NCBI RefSeq assembly: GCF_003368325.1
Contig: NZ_CP031467.1
Location: forward strand, 4,030,001-4,094,000
From: Paraburkholderia caffeinilytica
Lineage (GTDB): Bacteria; Pseudomonadota; Gammaproteobacteria; Burkholderiales; Burkholderiaceae
Length of the DNA stretch: 64,000 bases
Reading direction: 5' to 3'
This document shows, in pieces, positions 45,252-54,760 of this stretch; position 1 is the stretch's first letter; the number at the start of each line of letters is the position of its first letter. The notes under the pieces are model-generated. The model had not been told where the DNA came from and did no database searches. It saw only the letters and a list, made by a program, of their open reading frames with translations. The translations under genes and the position numbers were made by a program.

Positions 45252-48053
45252 TCAGCCACGCGGTAGCGGGGCGTTCAATCGCAGATCGCGGGAGGAAGTC
45301 CCAACAAACACCTGACGTCCATCACGCATGGTCACCCAGCCATCCTGCTTGGTGGACCAGTACTGCAGGCGTCGCGGAGCAACGTGCATCACAACCCGCC
45401 TTTGTTCGCCAGGCTTCAGGGCGATGCGGTCGAAAGCCACCAGCGCACGGACCGGGAACTGGGCGTCCTCAGATGTCTCTTGCGGCGCGCCGAGATAGAC
45501 CTGCGGTACTTCATCGCCCGCCACCAGACCGGTATTGCGGATGTCGACGCCGACATCGATCCCACCGTCCTTCGAATTGCGGACGGTGAGCGACGAGTAT
45601 TTGAAGCTGGTGTAGGAAAGCCCGTAGCCGAATGCATAGAGGGGCTCGATCTTTTGCCTGTCGAACCACCGATAGCCCACATCGACGCCCTCGGAGAACA
45701 CGGTCTTGCCGTTTACGCCCTGTCCGGAGCGTTCGGGATGGGCCGGGTCCGTGGCGGCATAGTCCTCCAGGCGACTGGCCCAGGTGAATGGCAGACGGCC
45801 CGCAGGGTTACGCTTGCCGAGCAGCACGTTCGCCGTCGCCACGCCACCGAGGTCGCCCGACCACCACATCTCGACCACGGCGCGCGTCTTGTCCAGCCAC
45901 GGCATTGCGATCGGCTGGCTGGTGTTGAGCACGACGATCGTGTTCGGGTTCACCGCCGCCACTTCCTCGACGAGCGTGTCCTGGTCGGCCGGCAGTCCGA
46001 ATGCGGGAGCGCCACGGCTCCACAAGAACACCACGGCAGTCTTCGCCTGTTTCGCCGCCGCGATCGCCGCTGCGCGATTGGCCTCGCGTACCTCCGGTGT
46101 CACCCAGTTCAGCCGGACCTGTTGAGGCTGGTTGGACGTATCCCCGGAGATCGACACAGTGATTTCATGTGCGCCGGCGGTGAGGTCGACCGCTGCACGT
46201 ACGTTGTCCAGACCATCGGTAGTCGGCAGAAGGCTATCGAGGTTGGCATGCACGGTGTCGCCATGAAGCGCGCCTGTCATCGAGCCGGTGCCGGAGACGC
46301 GCTTGCCGTCGATGAACAGGGTGCCCCGTGCGCCGAGAATCTGCAGATAGAGCCAGTACGGACCCGCCGAAGGCACCGTGAGCGTGCCCTTCCAGGTGAC
46401 ATTGCCGTTTGCAGGCAACGCATTTCCGCCCCGGGTGGTGAAATCGATGGACGGGTCGAGCGTTGTGCCCGCGTTGTCGGCGGCTGTGCGAACAAGGCCC
46501 GGTTGGCCGTCGTGAGACAGCAGCGAGGCGGGCACTGGCGAACCCGTCATGTCGTCGTCGACGGCATATGCGATGTTTGCGCCGCGCACATTCGCCGCCA
46601 GTTTTCTGATCGCGTCGAGTGGTCCGACCTGATTCGCCAAAATGCCGACGGAACGCTCGCCCGCCTTGCCGATCGCAACAACCTGTCCCGCGCCCGGGCC
46701 GATCAACGCCAGCGATTGCAGGTCGCTTGCCTTCAGAGGCAATGCACCGTTCTCGTTGCGCAGCAGTACCGCAGAATCCTCGCTGGTCTTCTGAATGACT
46801 GCGTTGACGGGCAGATCCGAGGCTTTCTGCGCGTTGTCGCGGGCTCTGGCGCGCGCGCCGCCGAGGTAGCCGAACCGATCCATCTGGTTCAACACGCGGC
46901 CCGCCGCCCGAGTTACCATCGCTTCGTCGGTCGTACCGTCTTTCATTGCGTTCCAGAGGTTCTGCGGATTTTGATCAGCCGGGAACTCGGCCGCCCAATT
47001 GACGGGAGGGCGCTTCGGTTCTTCAGGGATGCTTCCTTCGAACAGCGCTGCCAGCACACCGAACGTCGGGTCCATCGCGGCCTGTTTTCCGCTGGCAATG
47101 TCGAAGTAAGAGTTCATCATGCCGGCGAACGGGCTCGACGCGGGCACGATGCCGGGCATCTCCATGTCCAGGCCGTTTTTCAGGTAGTCGTTGCCGTGCA
47201 CGGCGCCCCAGTCGGAAGTGACGAAACCCTTGAAACCCATTTCCTGCTTCAGTACCTTGTTAAGCACCGCGTCGTTGCCGCATGCGAACGCACCATTGAT
47301 CTTGTTGTAGGAGCACATGATCGACGAGACGCGAACCTTGATGGCGTCGGCAAACGGGGCGAGATAGATCTCGTGCAGCGCTTGTGCGCCGATGGTTACG
47401 TCGTGCGCGTTAGTATCGAAGCCGACGAAGTGCTTCGCCTGAGCCATCACGCCCCGGTCCTGGGTCCCGCTGATTTGTGCGGCGCCGATCTCTCCGATGA
47501 GAACGGGATCCTCGCCGAACGTGTTGTAGCCGCGCCGGAACGTTATGTCGCGGTCGACATTGATGAACGGTTCGAGTACCACGTCGATGCCGAGGCGCCT
47601 GGCTTCCTGCGCAATGACTTCGCCGTTTTTGCGAGCGTCGTTTTTGCTGAAGGTGGCCGCCAGGCCCATGGTCGCGGTCAGCGCGGGCGAGGGAGTGCGG
47701 GTCAGGATGCCCGGAGGACCATCGGCGAGACGCAGCGGTGGAATGCCGAGGCGCGGGATGCCCGGCAGATAGCCCGCCTGTCCTTGGTTCGTTGCCGCCG
47801 GCTCCGCGATACCACGAATCATGGCTATCTTCTCGCCCAGCGTCATTTGCCCGAGCAAAGCATCGACCTTCGGATTACCCGTGCCGGAAAACGATGTTGC
47901 GTCGGTGGCTGCGGCGCAATAGGAGGAAGTCAGCAACATACCTATTACGACCGCGGAACTCTTGATTCTAGTGATTTTCCTTACCGGCGATTCGTAAATA
48001 TTTTTAGGTATGCGAAATATTATGTTCTGTGCATCGATTTTCGGATTGGTCAT
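45252..48053 (-). CDS. Glycoside hydrolase family 3 beta-glucosidase with PA14 domain
   Basis: A 933-residue exported enzyme. A signal-like segment (IKSSAVVIGMLLTSSYCAAA) starts about 30 residues after the chosen ATG; the start at 48053 has AGGAAG five bases upstream, while the ATG at 48122 lacks one. The N-terminal TIM barrel holds the nucleophile Asp in VTSDWGAVH and the KHFVGFDTN region. A PA14-like insert (GPYWLYLQILGARGTLFIDGKRV in pieces) interrupts the second alpha/beta domain, and a fibronectin-III-like domain ends the protein. It hydrolyses beta-linked glucosides or related glycosides; the exact substrate is open. Located in the periplasm or outside. Confidence 0.9.
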   Translation of the reverse strand: MTNPKIDAQNIIFRIPKNIYESPVRKITRIKSSAVVIGMLLTSSYCAAATDATSFSGTGNPKVDALLGQMTLGEKIAMIRGIAEPAATNQGQAGYLPGIPRLGIPPLRLADGPPGILTRTPSPALTATMGLAATFSKNDARKNGEVIAQEARRLGIDVVLEPFINVDRDITFRRGYNTFGEDPVLIGEIGAAQISGTQDRGVMAQAKHFVGFDTNAHDVTIGAQALHEIYLAPFADAIKVRVSSIMCSYNKINGAFACGNDAVLNKVLKQEMGFKGFVTSDWGAVHGNDYLKNGLDMEMPGIVPASSPFAGMMNSYFDIASGKQAAMDPTFGVLAALFEGSIPEEPKRPPVNWAAEFPADQNPQNLWNAMKDGTTDEAMVTRAAGRVLNQMDRFGYLGGARARARDNAQKASDLPVNAVIQKTSEDSAVLLRNENGALPLKASDLQSLALIGPGAGQVVAIGKAGERSVGILANQVGPLDAIRKLAANVRGANIAYAVDDDMTGSPVPASLLSHDGQPGLVRTAADNAGTTLDPSIDFTTRGGNALPANGNVTWKGTLTVPSAGPYWLYLQILGARGTLFIDGKRVSGTGSMTGALHGDTVHANLDSLLPTTDGLDNVRAAVDLTAGAHEITVSISGDTSNQPQQVRLNWVTPEVREANRAAAIAAAKQAKTAVVFLWSRGAPAFGLPADQDTLVEEVAAVNPNTIVVLNTSQPIAMPWLDKTRAVVEMWWSGDLGGVATANVLLGKRNPAGRLPFTWASRLEDYAATDPAHPERSGQGVNGKTVFSEGVDVGYRWFDRQKIEPLYAFGYGLSYTSFKYSSLTVRNSKDGGIDVGVDIRNTGLVAGDEVPQVYLGAPQETSEDAQFPVRALVAFDRIALKPGEQRRVVMHVAPRRLQYWSTKQDGWVTMRDGRQVFVGTSSRDLRLNAPLPRG

Positions 48054-49084
48054 TGCGGCTTCCTGTGAATTAGGGGGCGGGGCTGCTACATGCGAAGATA
48101 ACGGTCGGCCTTGGATCCTCAATGCAGAGGCGGCTTAAATTCTGAAGCGAATTCTGGTGGGATGGCACTCGTGATGGTGAACACCGGGGCATCTCCTTGA
48201 AAAGTACTCATGCTGAGTAGTCTAGAAACGCCAAAATTCGTGAACAATTAGGGGATGGCCATGTCGTCTAGGTAGCGCGCAGGGGAAGAGTAAAGAATTC
48301 TTTATGGAGGCCCGGGTTCATGCATGCCGTCAATTCGTCGACGTCTCACCAAGCGCGCTTTTTGGCATGATATGGTCCAAGTACCCGGGCGCGTCGGGCT
48401 GCGCCTGTTCAGGAAACCACCGCGTACTTCGCCAGGGAGTCGATGTGAGGTATGAGCTTCCCTCGATTTTTCACCTGCAAGTGGTTTCGAACTATGCGGC
48501 CGCATCCTTGGTATGCTGAGTTTTGATCCAGTCTTGCAGGAACTGCTTCCGGCGAGCGCTGGTTGGCGAGTGGATCCCGCTGGAAGCGGACGCTTGCGTT
48601 ATTCGCTTCTGCGAGTGAACCGGCTGATTTCGATTGGATGGATGGCGGTCTCTTGCCGACTTTTGGGTCGAGTCTGCTAGTCACCATTAATTAGTTATCG
48701 AGAATGATAGTCAAAACTATGAGGATAGCAGAACGTCGGGTCGCAGGGTCGAGGAGGTCGGGTTTTCGATCCGGCGGGTCACCCCCGCCGACCTTGACGC
48801 CGTGCGGATCTGGATCAATAACTGGTAGCGGGCGCTGCCGTACGTCGTGGCCAACCGAGGGCGCGTCCCGGCCTCCCTGCTATCGTTGACGATTCGGTAT
48901 CCTTATTGATGCAAAACGGACGAACCGAATAACCTCGTCTCTTCAACGACGCAATCGCGTTGGTCTTTGCCCCCGGTGTTTTCCAGATGACCTTGTCGAC
49001 ACGGGGGTGTTCTTGTCTTTATTTTTAGTCACCCGCTTGACGGCTAATGTACGGCCGCTGAACGAGTGGGCGATGTCTGGCACC
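48054..49084. other. About 1 kb without a recognised gene
   Basis: Frames here are short and interrupted. A fragment near 48480-48690 and another at 48780-48870 (VTPADLDAVRIWINNW followed by a stop) look protein-like but match nothing I recognise, so they may be remnants. A stretch GAGAATGATAGTC at 48700-48712 resembles a Fur-type iron box without an iron gene beside it. No tRNA. Confidence 0.45.
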
Positions 49085-49870
49085 TCAGCAGCTTGCAATC
49101 AAGCCACCGTCCACACGGAACGTCGAGCCAGTCATATAGCTTGCCCGCTCGCTCGCAAGGAATGTAACAACATCCGCATATTCCTGAGGCTCGCCGTAAC
49201 GTCCCAGTGGAATGGAGGACGTGCTTTCCTCCGACACTGACTCGACGCTCCGCTGTTCGCGTTGAGCCTTCGCGTTGTCAAGGAACCGGATGCGGTCCGT
49301 GGCAATACGGCCCGGAACGATGATATTGGTGGTGATCCCATCGCGCGCAACTTCGCGCGATAGCGTCTTGGACCAACCAACGAGCGACATTCTTAACGCG
49401 TTCGAAATCCCGAGGTTGGGGATAGGCGCGAGCACGCCCGACGATGCGCTCGTGATCACTCGTCCCCATCCTTTTGCGCGCATTCCCGGCAACACCCTGT
49501 CAGTAATCGAGATCACTGACAGGACCATGGACTGGAATGCCTTCTGCCACGTCTCAGGGGACTGTCCCGACGCGGGCGTGGGTGGGGGGCCGCCCGTATT
49601 GTTCACAAGTATGTCCACTGAGCCGAAGTGTTCTTCGATCGCGGCAAGTCGCGGCTCGACCAACGTCAGATCGGCCAGGTCCCATATCAACGAAAGCGCT
49701 CGCCCACCGGCTTCCTTTACTGCTTCAGCAGTCTTTTGCAGCGCCACTGCATCAATGTCTGCAACCGCAACATTGACGCCTTCACGTGCAAGTGAGACTG
49801 CAATCGCACTTCCGAGTCCGCCGCCGCCGCCGAGAACAAGTGCGGTCTTGCCTTCTATCCCTAGCTTCAT
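49085..49870 (-). CDS. SDR-family oxidoreductase, SNAL subtype
   Basis: A 261-residue SDR. The NAD(P)-binding glycine motif [11 protein letters not shown] is at about 14-24, NNTGG at about 90, and [12 protein letters not shown] near the end. In the active site the Tyr-xxx-Lys block is replaced by ISNALRMS; this SNALR type forms a known group of FabG-like proteins. It is transcribed away from the catabolic operon, so they may share a control region. The substrate is unknown; removal or reduction of a keto acid produced by the pathway is possible. Confidence 0.86.
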   Translation of the reverse strand: MKLGIEGKTALVLGGGGGLGSAIAVSLAREGVNVAVADIDAVALQKTAEAVKEAGGRALSLIWDLADLTLVEPRLAAIEEHFGSVDILVNNTGGPPPTPASGQSPETWQKAFQSMVLSVISITDRVLPGMRAKGWGRVITSASSGVLAPIPNLGISNALRMSLVGWSKTLSREVARDGITTNIIVPGRIATDRIRFLDNAKAQREQRSVESVSEESTSSIPLGRYGEPQEYADVVTFLASERASYMTGSTFRVDGGLIASC

Positions 49871-50077
49871 TGCATGTCCGTGTTGATTTGTATGATGAAA
49901 GTTACCAGCGTGGGGGCCTCACGGTCACGCTGATCTGCCTTGCCGCTCACCGCGCCGTTGTTGCCGGCGGCCCGTGCCATTCGCCTCGTCAAAAACGCGT
50001 CAGAGGTACGCAAAAGTGCCCGACTTCGCCATCCGTCGCACCATGTCGGTTAAATTCGAATAATCGATAGCATAGTG

Positions 50078-50106
50078 TTGACAAATGCATTTTGCAAATT
50101 TACCTT
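50078..50106 (+). promoter_or_regulatory. Predicted sigma-70 promoter of the catabolic operon
   Basis: A perfect -35 TTGACA (50078-50083), a 17-base spacer and a -10-like TACCTT (50101-50106), 36 bases before the first gene's start. An AT-rich patch with ATTCGAATAATCGAT just upstream may bind a regulator. Confidence 0.62.
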
Positions 50107-50141
50107 TGTTGGTAACGGCACGCACACTTGGAGTGGAAACA

Positions 50142-51290
50142 ATGTCGCTGAACGCGTCAGTCGCAAGGCAAACCCTTCTGGCCCAAGCCTTAGGTTGGGT
50201 TGATAAACAATCGGATAGCCTCGGGCCATCCATCCACCCCGCGACTTCATTCCTGCGCGATCCGGCCGATCTTCACCGCGCCAGCCGCACCTACAGGCGG
50301 GACGACAATCCCACCTTTCTACAGGCTGAGGTGCTGTTGGCAACGCTGGAAGGCGGGGAGGGGTGCCTTCTGTTTTCATCGGGCATGGCAGCGGCAACTG
50401 CGGTGATGTCCATGCTTTCGCCCGGTGCGCATGTGGTGGTGTCGACGCGGCTTTACTCGGGGCTGCGGAATTGGCTTTTCTCTCACGGGCGCCGCTGGGG
50501 CATCGACATATCCGAGGCTGACTATGAAGACGTCCATGGGTTGAGGGCGATTCTTGAGGCGCGTCCTGCACAGATTGTCTGGATAGAGACCCCGGCCAAT
50601 CCGCTTTGGCATGTCTCCGATATCCGCGCCATCACTGAACTGGCTCACGAGTGCGGCGCGTTGGTGGTCGCCGACAACACCGTCTCAACGCCGATTCTGA
50701 CGAGGCCACTCGAACACGGGGTTGATGTCGTGCTTCATTCAGGCAGCAAGTACTTAAATGGCCACGCCGACGTGGTGGCGGGAGCGCTGATCGTTGGACC
50801 GCGAAGAGCCGAGCTTCTGCAGCGACTCGCCGACATCCGCAATGACTACGGCGCTGTTCTGGGGCCATTCGAAGCGTGGCTTCTGCTGCGTGGCATGCGC
50901 ACACTCGAACTGCGAATGAACGCCATTTGCCGGAATGCATTCGAGATTGCGTGTTTTCTGCAGGAACACGAAAGGGTCGTCGAAGTTCTCTATCCCGGGC
51001 TCGCTTCGCATCCTGGCCACGTGCTGTCCCGCAAACAGATGCAGGGCGGGTTTGGAGGAATGTTGTCCTTCCGTGTCAAAGGCGGAGAAGAGGTCTCGCG
51101 TCGACTGGCAGCATCAACAAAAGTTATTCGTCAGGCTATTTCCTTCGGAGGACTTGAGACAGTCATAGAGATTCGCCGGGGAATGGAGGGGCCTGAAAGC
51201 CGAACGCCACCCGATCTTCTTCGTTTATCGGTCGGTACCGAGGCTGTAAAGGATCTCATCGCCGATCTTTCCCAGGCGCTTTCAGCATGA
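50142..51290 (+). CDS. PLP-dependent Cys/Met metabolism enzyme (cystathionine gamma-synthase/lyase family)
   Basis: A 382-residue enzyme of the MetB/MetC/MGL family, slightly shorter than average. The PLP Lys is in LHSGSKYLNGHAD (about residue 200), with VADNTVSTP and the YRRDDNPT loop that contacts the phosphate. The family covers beta- and gamma-elimination or replacement of sulfur amino acids; which one cannot be told here. The ATG at 50142 is chosen because GGAG lies eight bases upstream. It overlaps the dehydrogenase gene by four bases, so the two act together. Confidence 0.9.
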   Translation: MSLNASVARQTLLAQALGWVDKQSDSLGPSIHPATSFLRDPADLHRASRTYRRDDNPTFLQAEVLLATLEGGEGCLLFSSGMAAATAVMSMLSPGAHVVVSTRLYSGLRNWLFSHGRRWGIDISEADYEDVHGLRAILEARPAQIVWIETPANPLWHVSDIRAITELAHECGALVVADNTVSTPILTRPLEHGVDVVLHSGSKYLNGHADVVAGALIVGPRRAELLQRLADIRNDYGAVLGPFEAWLLLRGMRTLELRMNAICRNAFEIACFLQEHERVVEVLYPGLASHPGHVLSRKQMQGGFGGMLSFRVKGGEEVSRRLAASTKVIRQAISFGGLETVIEIRRGMEGPESRTPPDLLRLSVGTEAVKDLIADLSQALSA

Positions 51291-52426
51291 ACCAGTCAAA
51301 GTCTACTCATGTCGACGTACTCATCATCGGCGGTGGAATTGCCGGTGCAGGCGCCGCCTATGAAATCGCGGCCTTTGCGTCGGTGATCGTCCTGGAGGGC
51401 GAGAGCCAGTGTGGATATCATTCGACCGGGCGCTCGGCTGCCAGTTTTACCGAGAACTATGGGAATGCGATCGTTCGGCGACTCGCCATCGGCAGCCGTT
51501 CGTTCCTGTCCGATCCGCCCGCCGGGTTTTGCGATCATCCGATCCTCATGCCGCGCGGCATGATCACGGTTGCACGCGGTGACCAGTTGGGCATGCTCGA
51601 AAGAGAACTTGAGCGGGCGCGTGCGCTGGTCCCGGCGATCAGGGCGATGACGCCGTCTGAAGCCATTACGCGCGTGCCAATTTTGCGCGCCGATTACGTT
51701 GCAGGCGCTTTTTTTGAACCCGACTCCATGGAAGTCGACGTGCACGGCCTTCATCATGGTTTCCTGAAGGCTGCGCGCCAACGTGGCGCTCAAGTGGTCA
51801 CCGATGCCCGTGTGAGTTCTATTGAGCGCATGAATGGCCAGTGGTCGGTCAAAACTGGAGCGGGCGATTTCTGCGCGCCGGTCATCGTCAACGCGGCGGG
51901 CGCATGGGGTGACGAGATAGCGGCGATGGCGGGTGTCGCTCCCCTTGGTCTGATGCCGAAACGCCGCACCGCGTTCAACATCCCGGTTCCCAAAGACATC
52001 GACATGTCCGGCTGGCCGTTGATCAACGATGCCGGAGATGAATTTTATTTCAAACCCGACGCCGGTCAGCTTTTTGTCTCTCCTTCGGATGCAACCCCTT
52101 CCGTAGCAATGGATGCTTACCCGGACGATATGGATGTCGCCGTAGGAGTCGAGCGCCTCGAGCAGGCGACCACGCTGACGGTGCACCGGGTTTCGCATTC
52201 GTGGGCGGGCCTCAGGACCTTCGCGCCAGACTCGTCGCCCGTTGTCGGACCCGATGCTACGGCTGAAGGCTTCTTCTGGCTGGTCGGGCAAGGCGGCTAC
52301 GGCATCAAGACATCACCTGCGTTATCTCGTATCTGTGCTGCGCTCGTGAGGCAGGAAGGTCTTCCCGAGGACCTGTTGCAGCTTGGAATCACCGAGGCTG
52401 ATCTTCTGCCGGTGCGCCTGCGTTAG
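51287..52426 (+). CDS. dauA: DauA-like FAD-dependent D-amino-acid dehydrogenase
   Basis: A 379-residue flavoprotein with the N-terminal FAD motif GGGIAGAGAAYE. It follows Pseudomonas DauA (D-arginine dehydrogenase) motif for motif: GYHSTGRSAA, PPAGFCDHP, VNAAGAWGDEIA, PLGLMPKRRTAF, FYFKPDAGQL, HSWAGLRTFAPD and GYGIKTSPA. DauA oxidises D-amino acids to imino acids, which hydrolyse to keto acids. That fits the RidA gene directly after it. The exact D-amino acid is unknown; sarcosine or another amine remains possible. Confidence 0.86.
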   Translation: MNQSKSTHVDVLIIGGGIAGAGAAYEIAAFASVIVLEGESQCGYHSTGRSAASFTENYGNAIVRRLAIGSRSFLSDPPAGFCDHPILMPRGMITVARGDQLGMLERELERARALVPAIRAMTPSEAITRVPILRADYVAGAFFEPDSMEVDVHGLHHGFLKAARQRGAQVVTDARVSSIERMNGQWSVKTGAGDFCAPVIVNAAGAWGDEIAAMAGVAPLGLMPKRRTAFNIPVPKDIDMSGWPLINDAGDEFYFKPDAGQLFVSPSDATPSVAMDAYPDDMDVAVGVERLEQATTLTVHRVSHSWAGLRTFAPDSSPVVGPDATAEGFFWLVGQGGYGIKTSPALSRICAALVRQEGLPEDLLQLGITEADLLPVRLR

Positions 52427-52469
52427 CCCCTCTCGTTATTTTTGGCATCAACAAACAGGACGAAACACC

Positions 52470-52817
52470 ATGACTATTCAACGCTTCGAAAATGGCCAAC
52501 GCTATTGCCGTGCCCTCAGCCACAACGGAACCGTCTATTTGTCCGGCATGACGGCGGGCGATACGTCCGGAGATGTCGTGGAGCAGACGCGACTCACCTT
52601 GGCAAAGATCGACCACTACCTGGAAATGGCAGGATCGGACAAGTCCAAACTGCTCAGCGCCGTGATCTGGCTGCGAGATATCGCCGACTTCGAACTTATG
52701 AACAGCGTGTGGGACAACTGGATCGATCTGTCGGCCATGCCTGTGCGCGCCACGGTCGAGGGCCGCCTGGCTGGTGACAGCTATCGGGTGGAAATTATGG
52801 TGACCGCGGCGGTCTGA
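52470..52817 (+). CDS. RidA/YjgF-family protein
   Basis: A 115-residue RidA-like protein, usual length. The segment AMPVRATVEGRL (about 90-101) holds the Arg that corresponds to the catalytic Arg of RidA imine deaminases. LSGMTAGDTSGDVVEQTRLTLAKID matches the family's middle. RidA removes reactive imines or enamines. Its position right behind a D-amino-acid dehydrogenase suggests it hydrolyses the imine product. The start at 52470 is the ATG after ACACC; longer frames lack a signal. Confidence 0.9.
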   Translation: MTIQRFENGQRYCRALSHNGTVYLSGMTAGDTSGDVVEQTRLTLAKIDHYLEMAGSDKSKLLSAVIWLRDIADFELMNSVWDNWIDLSAMPVRATVEGRLAGDSYRVEIMVTAAV

Positions 52818-52957
52818 GTCTGACGCTTCAGACGCACGGCGGGCGTCCCGAACGGCACGTCAACCGCGTTGGCCGTGAGAACGAAATCGCATTTGCCTGG
52901 GCTGCCCACAGTTCGTTACCAGCACCATGCAGGCAACAACACAAACAGAGGTTCCAG

Positions 52958-54658
52958 ATGACTGAGCGTAAAGACCATCCGTTGTTATCGAATTTACTGG
53001 ACCAACGGAAAAACGGGAAGACGGACCGCAGAGAGTTCATCCGGCTCGCGGCCCTGCTGGGCGTCACTGCCGGCCTCGCCTGCAAAATGGCGGGGCTGCC
53101 GGCATTTGCTGCGGGGAAGGACGCCACGCCGTTTCCCCCGGACGATCCGCAGGCCAGGACGGGCGGCAAGCTTCGCATTGCGCAGTCCGTTGCGAGCATG
53201 ACGGATCCCGCGACCTATAGCTGGAACGAAATGTCCAACCAGTCGCGTCCGATCATCGAGCACATGATGCTTGTCGGCCCAGACAACATTGTGCGGCCCA
53301 TGCTGATCGAATCCTGGGAGCCGTCGGTCGATCTCAAGACGTGGACACTGCATGTGCGAAAGGGTGTGATGTGGCACAACGGCGAAGAGTTGACCGCCGA
53401 CCATATCGCCTGGAATATCCGGCGCTGGACCAACTCGTCGCTAGGCTCGTCCAATCTCGGACTGTCCACCTTTGCCGCACTGGCGCAAGATACCGGGGAG
53501 AAGGACGTCAAGGGAAAGCCAGTTCGTGTTCCTGCACAAAATGGCGTCCAGATCATCGATTCGCATACTTTGCGGCTTAACCTGTCGAGGCCGGTGCTGT
53601 CGGTTGCGGAGGATTGCGCCGAATATCCGACTCTAATCGTGCACCCGTCGTTCAAGCCGCCATTCTCCGCCGCACCGATTGGTACGGGACCCTATACCTT
53701 GGTCGAGTTGAAGGTGGGCGAACGGTGCATTCTCAAGCGCGTCACGAAAATGAGCAATGGCAAGGATTTCCAATATTGGGGCGGAAAGGTTTATCTTGAC
53801 GAGATTCACTTCTACAACTTTGACCAGGAGAACCAGACGGCAGCTCTCGCATCGGGAACGGTGGACGCCACTTATGAGCTAACCGCAGATCAGCTCGACC
53901 TGGCTCATTCGATCGACGGTGCGCAGATCAATTCAGTAGTGTCAGCACAGACCCTGTGCTGCCGGATGCAGGTCGACGTCAAACCTTTCAATGATATCCG
54001 CGTGCGCAAGGCAATCGTGATGGCAGCTGACAATGCGGCCACCCAGGCTTTGGTGTTTCCCGCGGGCGGGCGCGTCGCCGAGAACTATCACGTCGCACCC
54101 GTGCACCCGGATTACTTCCCGCTGGCTGGCGCGCCGAGAGACGTCAAAGGCGCGAGGCAGCTTCTGAAAGAAGCCGGCTATCCAAACGGTCTGTCTCTCA
54201 CGATCGACGTAGGCAACACCGATGGGTCATGGGAGCAGGCGGTCTGCGAAGCGTTACGCGACCAGCTGAGCGAGGCTGGTATCAAACTCTCGGTCAATGT
54301 GATGCCTAAGACGAAATACTGGGACGTCTGGAACAAGACGCCCTTCGGCGCTACGTCCTGGGCCCACCGACCACTTGGCACCATGGCATTGACGCAGGCG
54401 TACCGCACAGGCGTGCCGTGGAATGAAACCCATTTCTCCGATCCGCACTTTGATGAAGCGCTTTCGGATGCCGAAGCAACGCTCGATGTGCGGCAACGCA
54501 AGGCGAAGATGGAAAAGGTCGAACGCATATTGCGGGACGCAGCTGTCATGGTTCAGCCAGTATGGCGGCCCGTCTATAACCTGGCGTCCTCCAAAGTGCG
54601 CGGCTATAAACCTCATCCGTCGCGCCAGTTACAGCTGACGAAAGTATGGATTGGCTAA
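52958..54658 (+). CDS. ABC transporter substrate-binding protein, Tat-exported
   Basis: A 566-residue SBP_bac_5 (DppA/OppA) protein. The N-terminus has a twin-arginine signal TDRREFIRLAALLG followed by a hydrophobic stretch ending around PAFAA, so it is exported folded. TWTLHVRKGVMWHNGEELTADHIAWNIRRW in pieces and IGTGPYTLVELKVGE are diagnostic. It would capture oligopeptides, N-carbamoyl amino acids or a similar compound in the periplasm for the permeases next to it. A run of 140 non-coding bases separates it from the RidA gene. Confidence 0.92.
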   Translation: MTERKDHPLLSNLLDQRKNGKTDRREFIRLAALLGVTAGLACKMAGLPAFAAGKDATPFPPDDPQARTGGKLRIAQSVASMTDPATYSWNEMSNQSRPIIEHMMLVGPDNIVRPMLIESWEPSVDLKTWTLHVRKGVMWHNGEELTADHIAWNIRRWTNSSLGSSNLGLSTFAALAQDTGEKDVKGKPVRVPAQNGVQIIDSHTLRLNLSRPVLSVAEDCAEYPTLIVHPSFKPPFSAAPIGTGPYTLVELKVGERCILKRVTKMSNGKDFQYWGGKVYLDEIHFYNFDQENQTAALASGTVDATYELTADQLDLAHSIDGAQINSVVSAQTLCCRMQVDVKPFNDIRVRKAIVMAADNAATQALVFPAGGRVAENYHVAPVHPDYFPLAGAPRDVKGARQLLKEAGYPNGLSLTIDVGNTDGSWEQAVCEALRDQLSEAGIKLSVNVMPKTKYWDVWNKTPFGATSWAHRPLGTMALTQAYRTGVPWNETHFSDPHFDEALSDAEATLDVRQRKAKMEKVERILRDAAVMVQPVWRPVYNLASSKVRGYKPHPSRQLQLTKVWIG

Positions 54659-54760
54659 CGGCAGCGTAGTGCAAGACGCAGCTCCTCGGAAGAACGAGCT
54701 GCCCGGTTGCCGTGACTTCTATTGTTGCGTCGGTCCTTTGTGAGCACAGGGTGGTGTTAC

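Noticed and set aside
48720..48800. A T-arm-like string (GGGTTTTCGATCCGG) suggesting a tRNA or att remnant
   Set aside because: No acceptor stem or anticodon arm is found, and it does not match the tRNA-Val 3' end.
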